Of a stretch of DNA of 64,000 nucleotides, positions 61,801 through 64,000 are shown one piece after another. Origin of the DNA: Neptunicella sp048268085 (GTDB taxonomy: Bacteria; Pseudomonadota; Gammaproteobacteria; Enterobacterales; Alteromonadaceae); assembly GCF_048268085.1 (NCBI RefSeq), contig NZ_JBLWWF010000005.1, forward strand, positions 1 to 64,000, given 5' to 3'. Positions within the stretch are counted from its first letter, which is position 1; every line of letters starts with the position of its first letter. The notes below the pieces were generated by a model that saw only the letters and a list, made by a program, of their open reading frames with translations, was not told the origin of the DNA and searched no databases. Position numbers and translations under genes: made by a program.

Positions 61801-62103
61801 ACGGTTTTCAATCACGTTACCTTCGATACTTTTCACCTTCTCTCGGTTCAATGACTCCACAAGCGGATTGCAAAGCAAACCGTTATTAGTGAGTTGCTCC
61901 AGGGTGAACTGTTTTGCCTGCTCCCATCCGAATGTATGTTCCATTACCGGATCCGCTAGAAATGAACCAGGTGTGCCGCACTCTTTAGACATCTGCCGTT
62001 GAAGATGCTTTCTCAAATTAGGGTTGGTGATCCCCAAGACCCCCAACGTAGACTCTTTAGCGCGATTGATTGATTGTTCAACAAGGCTTGTGAAATATTT
62101 CAT
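55846..62103 (-). CDS. druE: DruE-like giant DEAH helicase (Druantia defence)
   Basis: Encodes 2085 residues. Walker A SGTGSGKT (133-140) and the DEAH box (271-274, IVLDEAHSYVG) are present, with SAT at 308-310. A zinc-type cysteine cluster falls at about 457-502. The second helicase lobe lies around residues 1090-1125 (TTMEMGVDIGG, YLQRAGRAGR). Further CxxC pairs appear at about 1400 and 1510, and a DUF1998-like CSSC region at about 1680. Size and domain order match DruE, the hallmark of Druantia anti-phage systems. Broader DUF1998 helicases (for example DpdJ-like) are alternatives. AAGGG before the ATG gives a ribosome-binding site inside the upstream gene, and the two genes are 2 bp apart. 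Confidence 0.75.
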   Translation of the reverse strand: MKYFTSLVEQSINRAKESTLGVLGITNPNLRKHLQRQMSKECGTPGSFLADPVMEHTFGWEQAKQFTLEQLTNNGLLCNPLVESLNREKVKSIEGNVIENRYRFAAHFSPYTHQLASWQTLLADKPQSVIVTSGTGSGKTECFMVPVLEDLYREFARSNEKLIGVRAIFLYPLNALINSQRERLNAWTQSFGDNVRYCLYNGNTPEKMRSVRDKQKERPNEILSRELMREEPAPILVTNGTMLEYMLVRNIDAPIIQTSRKQKSLRWIVLDEAHSYVGSQAAELSMQLRRVIQAFGVDAKDVRFVATSATIADKNAHQQLKTYLAGLANVSEEQIVVIDGNRAIPSLPSVPSKHHSLEELLGIDSAKEVSDERFQMLCESPIAREIRHKFVTSDRALKLSELREHLDLCFPSESLSEAAILRWIDLLTGTKSEENQEAFLKVRAHFFQAMLNGLWSCIDPKCKAKTGTSLEDNWPFGFVYTRQRSRCECGAPVCEVGLCDDCNSPHLLAVEKHDGALAQRDLFVSDEFALLLDTEEAGNDEDTTDQKKYIRTVEPVTIRASSDRAGEYSQTDIDKFTAKIGNASEAISLYLLNGYEKECGCCGYKGVQGRKAIRRAILGSPFYVANAVPTILEYCPDHQPDADNKLSPAELPGRGRKLITFTDSRQGTARMAVRMQQEAERSRLRGLLFEILQNKQLSNPASTDGLSDDDIAQQKQAIAALKMAGQHEFAAKLENQLNELESKNISFKPVSVTWPEMVEFLSEKTDIKFSILNYNKYANPELFDDSLGAKTLAKMLLIREFARRPKRQNNLETQGIVKLDYIGLESITALPERWAEYGFSLQDWQDFLKVSLDFFVRENTYTLLEPRLLKWVGFRFFPKKLLNPQSNEIESDRIKKWPQISKQHRSRLGKMLLIAAKLDASDNTAIDIVNEWLKSAWKALATRRVLDNEGNQFYLNPEKITFSFSESSYICPVTNKLIDTTFKGLTPYLPHDLEAGNLLCEKVTIPAFWMFDISQEDYSKGLSKMRELVHRDPGIEALREKNLWTDINDRTVEKGFYYRTAEHSAQQSADRLQAYERDFKQGNINVLNCSTTMEMGVDIGGISAVVMNNVPPHPANYLQRAGRAGRSKESRAVTYTLCKSNPHDRQAFSEPLWPFITTIPAPHISLNSERLVYRHVNSLLLAEFLQHVVGNTKKEKTALNLQWFFEPDESRQSVCERFIAWLDSSFNDVEAKIRKLVQGTALESHEPSRLINNTKEQIKALERKWIAQFNDLTNKLKSAVKDSPFEYRIEMELARHRSEYLLKELAAKAFLPGYGFPTDVVTLDNTNIVDYRRAKQGKNKPKENREDNISQLREMPSRNLAIAIREYAPGSQLVIDGRVFKSAGISLNWQKFGERGGEKFDLAWKCGRCGQTGLEDKVVDETEIECDSCGHLVALSPNSEIKKTLQPTGFVTDFFEEPNNDISSQKYVPVQPAWLSVCGKYQSLPNPLVGRMRVGSNAQLFQHSSGEHGTGYAVCLSCGKAESMAVDGEYPRELQPNEKHRPILSTPKSKDDNKFEERCDGNLQKEIHLGCSSYTDAFELALKHPVTGELIANTDEGKTIALTLAVALRNALAEMRGISTSEIGYLVKANVDELSNLPGMIIQLYDTLSGGAGFASSAAEDINVLLRKMHEGLRCQDNCEEACSSCLLDSNTRHDVNSLNRNAALEWLGDEFNLFLNLPSEYQYLPDAEYCYHSIKEEISRRVSKGANRVFIWLSPNSNEWDLNARQVHRYVEQLVEYYNVSLSMVLPATKLSKSVQQILKRYQELGVELVTTSAIAENGGYLAVAVGNDRQMFGIAVQNESPLIPGSDWLESNSDCMVVSALLANIPIWTGVDTSDWNQFKAGGRIEIKTELNGRVNQFGKKLWSFIEAKYPAINKKIADVGIESIDYTDRYIQSPWSIILLGEVMRGLGSLENASFSISTLFNPKDRTGRRLHDDWDCQDEFKQVVDIWFAKGISLPVKLTIHQDRGNVPHRRELVLTFRDGNQFSIAFDQGVGYWSHDVSRELFRFEFTEVSRQLEQMIEVWSSGQARNSADWPSVLYINKL

Positions 62104-62105
62104 GG

Positions 62106-64000
62106 TTAATTCCCTTTGTTTTGATTTTCATAAGCACTGACGAAATAGCAGAATGCAGCGCTAAACCAATCACGGTCAAAATCGCGTAATTTTTTCATTT
62201 CATAGATGGCGTTGGTGTCCATTCGAATATACTTTTCAATCTGGATGAGGCCTGCGGCAACAGCCGCTGATACGGCAGGATAATAGACAACTGATGTATG
62301 ATGCAGCTCACATTCTAATAGGTCACTTACGTCAAAGTCTGATAAAGCTTTTGTCAATGCGCCATTTAGGAGGGTTGGCCATTCATTAGCTTCAAGTTCC
62401 GAATTCACTCGCTTAAGGTCTTGTAGCCAACATTGTTTAAAGGCAAATTCAGCCTGGATTTTATTCAAAACTTTTTCGAATTGATTGTGAATCAGATAGT
62501 GAGCCAACGGCTCAGGGAAAGAAGAAACACAACCGGTCAGGTTTGAGAAAAGCTCACTCAAACGGGCAGTCACAATGTTGATATCTGGCAAAAAGCGACC
62601 AATAAACGATTTGTATTGTTCGATTGCTAATTTCCAGTTTTCGAGCTGTATCATTTCCCAGAAAATGGGTAACTCTATGTCCAATTTTTGAATAAACTCT
62701 TCGTTCATTTCAAAAACAAAAAGCGCTAACGTTAAAGCTCGATGATCTTTAGCTAGCTCATGCCAAACCTGAAAGGTCGAAAGGGGAAGGTAGTTGGTTT
62801 CGGTCCAAAGCGTTTTGAGGTAACTCCAACTGCGATGCTCAATGTTCTCACCCATTTCAGATATAACTTTACCAATTACATCTGGATTAGAAACTGGGTG
62901 ATATGCTCTTACTGCTGATTGGAGGGTATCAATCTCTCGTGTTTCAACATTATCGACTTCATTTCCCAGACTGACCAACCTTGGTCTAAAGGCGAGATCG
63001 TTCCCGCGTCCCGGTGTAACCATCCACACATCGCCCTTAAACATTGCAGGCAGCAATTCATAACGATCAAGTACAATGTCACCTAGTTTCTTAGCCGGAA
63101 GAGGTAGCATGTGCCTTTCAGGCTCGGCAATTCTGAGCGTTTGAGGTTGCTCACTATAGGTATCAACCCCACTATTACTGTTGAAAGAAACGATATTGTG
63201 TTTGGTGTCAATTTCGATCTCAGTTATGTATTTTCTAACATTGTATTTTTTGGTGTTGACGCCATTTCGTATTTCAATTTCAACTTCAGCGTCAATTCCA
63301 TCCTCCAACGCACTTAAAGCAAAAAGCTCCATTATTCTGTCTTTAAAGCTATATAAGCTGACAGACACAGGACGATTTCCAACTTTGATTTTGGATTCGA
63401 ATCTCGGCGAGTTTCGAATAATCGGTTTCAGCGATACTGACAAAGTAAAGGTTTCGACGAAATCTTTTGCCGAATAGAGTAACACTTCAGAACCAAGTAA
63501 CTGCGGTACAGTGAGCGACGAACCGAGTTCGCTCCCTTTACTGTCAAAGCCGAATACACCCGCAGCCGGAAATGGCACGGTTATTTCAATTGGATCACTG
63601 GCAAAATTGGCGTAGAACAGCAGCTTGATTGATGATGGCGGCTTATCATTGACTTCCAAAGAATAAATATGCGTTTGGTTCTGCTTTGAGTACTCACACT
63701 GCACATTTTCAACCATCACTTCCACGAAAATAGTTGCAGCAGTGGTGATATGCAGTTCAACACCCCGTTGGGTGGAATGAAATTTCAAAGCCAGATCTTC
63801 TGGCAACACACCTATCTTTCTTTTTAAAAGAACATCGCCCTCGGCATTTTTCAGGGTGAATGCATGAATACCGTACTTTTCATGTGTTTTAAGTTCATGC
63901 TGAGGCTTATCATTCAGAAACTCAAATGTATTTGGCGCATTTTGATTGTCTGCGTCTGGTAAAACGACTCTTGGCAAGCCTTTATAAACTCGTGTTGGTT
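62106..64000 (-). CDS. DruH-like protein, partial (runs off the right edge)
   Basis: The frame is open to the window edge (the first visible residues are PTRVYKGLPRVVLP). The TTG at 63977 is therefore not a reliable start and the gene is N-terminally truncated by the window. At least 631 residues are visible. The first part is beta-rich (many V/T/S/F strands, about residues 1-280), the second part helical (WSYLKTLWTETNYLPLSTFQVWHELAKDHRAL). No catalytic motif, signal peptide or membrane segment is seen. Its place directly upstream of a DruE-like helicase, 2 bp apart, suggests DruH of a type III Druantia. I did not recognise the sequence independently. Confidence 0.65.
   Translation of the reverse strand, partial: PTRVYKGLPRVVLPDADNQNAPNTFEFLNDKPQHELKTHEKYGIHAFTLKNAEGDVLLKRKIGVLPEDLALKFHSTQRGVELHITTAATIFVEVMVENVQCEYSKQNQTHIYSLEVNDKPPSSIKLLFYANFASDPIEITVPFPAAGVFGFDSKGSELGSSLTVPQLLGSEVLLYSAKDFVETFTLSVSLKPIIRNSPRFESKIKVGNRPVSVSLYSFKDRIMELFALSALEDGIDAEVEIEIRNGVNTKKYNVRKYITEIEIDTKHNIVSFNSNSGVDTYSEQPQTLRIAEPERHMLPLPAKKLGDIVLDRYELLPAMFKGDVWMVTPGRGNDLAFRPRLVSLGNEVDNVETREIDTLQSAVRAYHPVSNPDVIGKVISEMGENIEHRSWSYLKTLWTETNYLPLSTFQVWHELAKDHRALTLALFVFEMNEEFIQKLDIELPIFWEMIQLENWKLAIEQYKSFIGRFLPDINIVTARLSELFSNLTGCVSSFPEPLAHYLIHNQFEKVLNKIQAEFAFKQCWLQDLKRVNSELEANEWPTLLNGALTKALSDFDVSDLLECELHHTSVVYYPAVSAAVAAGLIQIEKYIRMDTNAIYEMKKLRDFDRDWFSAAFCYFVSAYENQNKGN

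Overview
The window is gammaproteobacterial chromosome. The gmk-rpoZ-spoT-recG string, the hemC-hemDX-hemY operon, divergent ilvC/ilvY, the paired DUF3718-like secreted proteins and the many c-di-GMP genes fit Alteromonadales, most likely Alteromonadaceae. A genus cannot be fixed from the sequence alone. Most of the window is core genome. The two accessory regions sit at the ends.

Left end (1-2906): a chromosomal integron. The IntI integrase (1900-2865, +) has a LexA-like box in its promoter. An attI region and at least three complete cassettes plus the start of a fourth lead away on the minus strand. Each complete cassette carries one unrecognised ORF, and each ORF stops on a TAA inside its VCR-like attC core.

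3.0-10.97 kb (minus strand): groES-groEL with a sigma32-type promoter, a DUF502 membrane protein, a DUF4862-like protein, a YigZ/IMPACT protein, a sigma factor with a multi-pass membrane tail overlapping an alpha/beta-hydrolase gene, and a YhiN-type flavoprotein.

11.2-12.4 kb: two tandem paralogous secreted proteins (DUF3718-like). Each is followed at its stop codon by a structured RNA element with a covarying stem, an identical 21-nt loop and a possible pseudoknot. Each has a 5' leader complementary to that loop. This is the best candidate here for something undescribed.

12.4-31.8 kb: a periplasmic binding protein, a Prx5-type peroxiredoxin, gmk-rpoZ-spoT-ridA-recG-rsmJ (minus), cyaY-esterase, a marR-emrA-emrB efflux operon, a stand-alone EAL phosphodiesterase, hemC-hemDX-hemY and proA.

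31.8-43.3 kb: an EamA transporter, a CNNM protein, ilvC/ilvY, the YifB/ComM ATPase, and an envelope operon of an MMPL/RND transporter, a LolA-like periplasmic protein and a LysM plus beta-barrel outer-membrane protein.

43.4-55.7 kb: a TRIC channel, an ilv attenuation leader (a 19-residue Ile/Val-rich peptide plus terminator) controlling ilvD-ilvA, a GGDEF-EAL gene broken at a run of eight G inside the GGDEF codons, ubiK, rep, a GAF-GAF-GGDEF-EAL protein with a degenerate EAL domain, a cytochrome c5-like protein and tRNA-Arg(CCG).

Right end (55.8-64.0 kb): just past the tRNA lies a two-gene unit on the minus strand. It encodes a 2085-residue DEAH helicase with a zinc-cysteine (DUF1998-like) C-terminal region and an upstream protein that runs off the window. 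Size, domains and pairing best match a Druantia type III defence system (DruH-DruE) in a tRNA-adjacent island.
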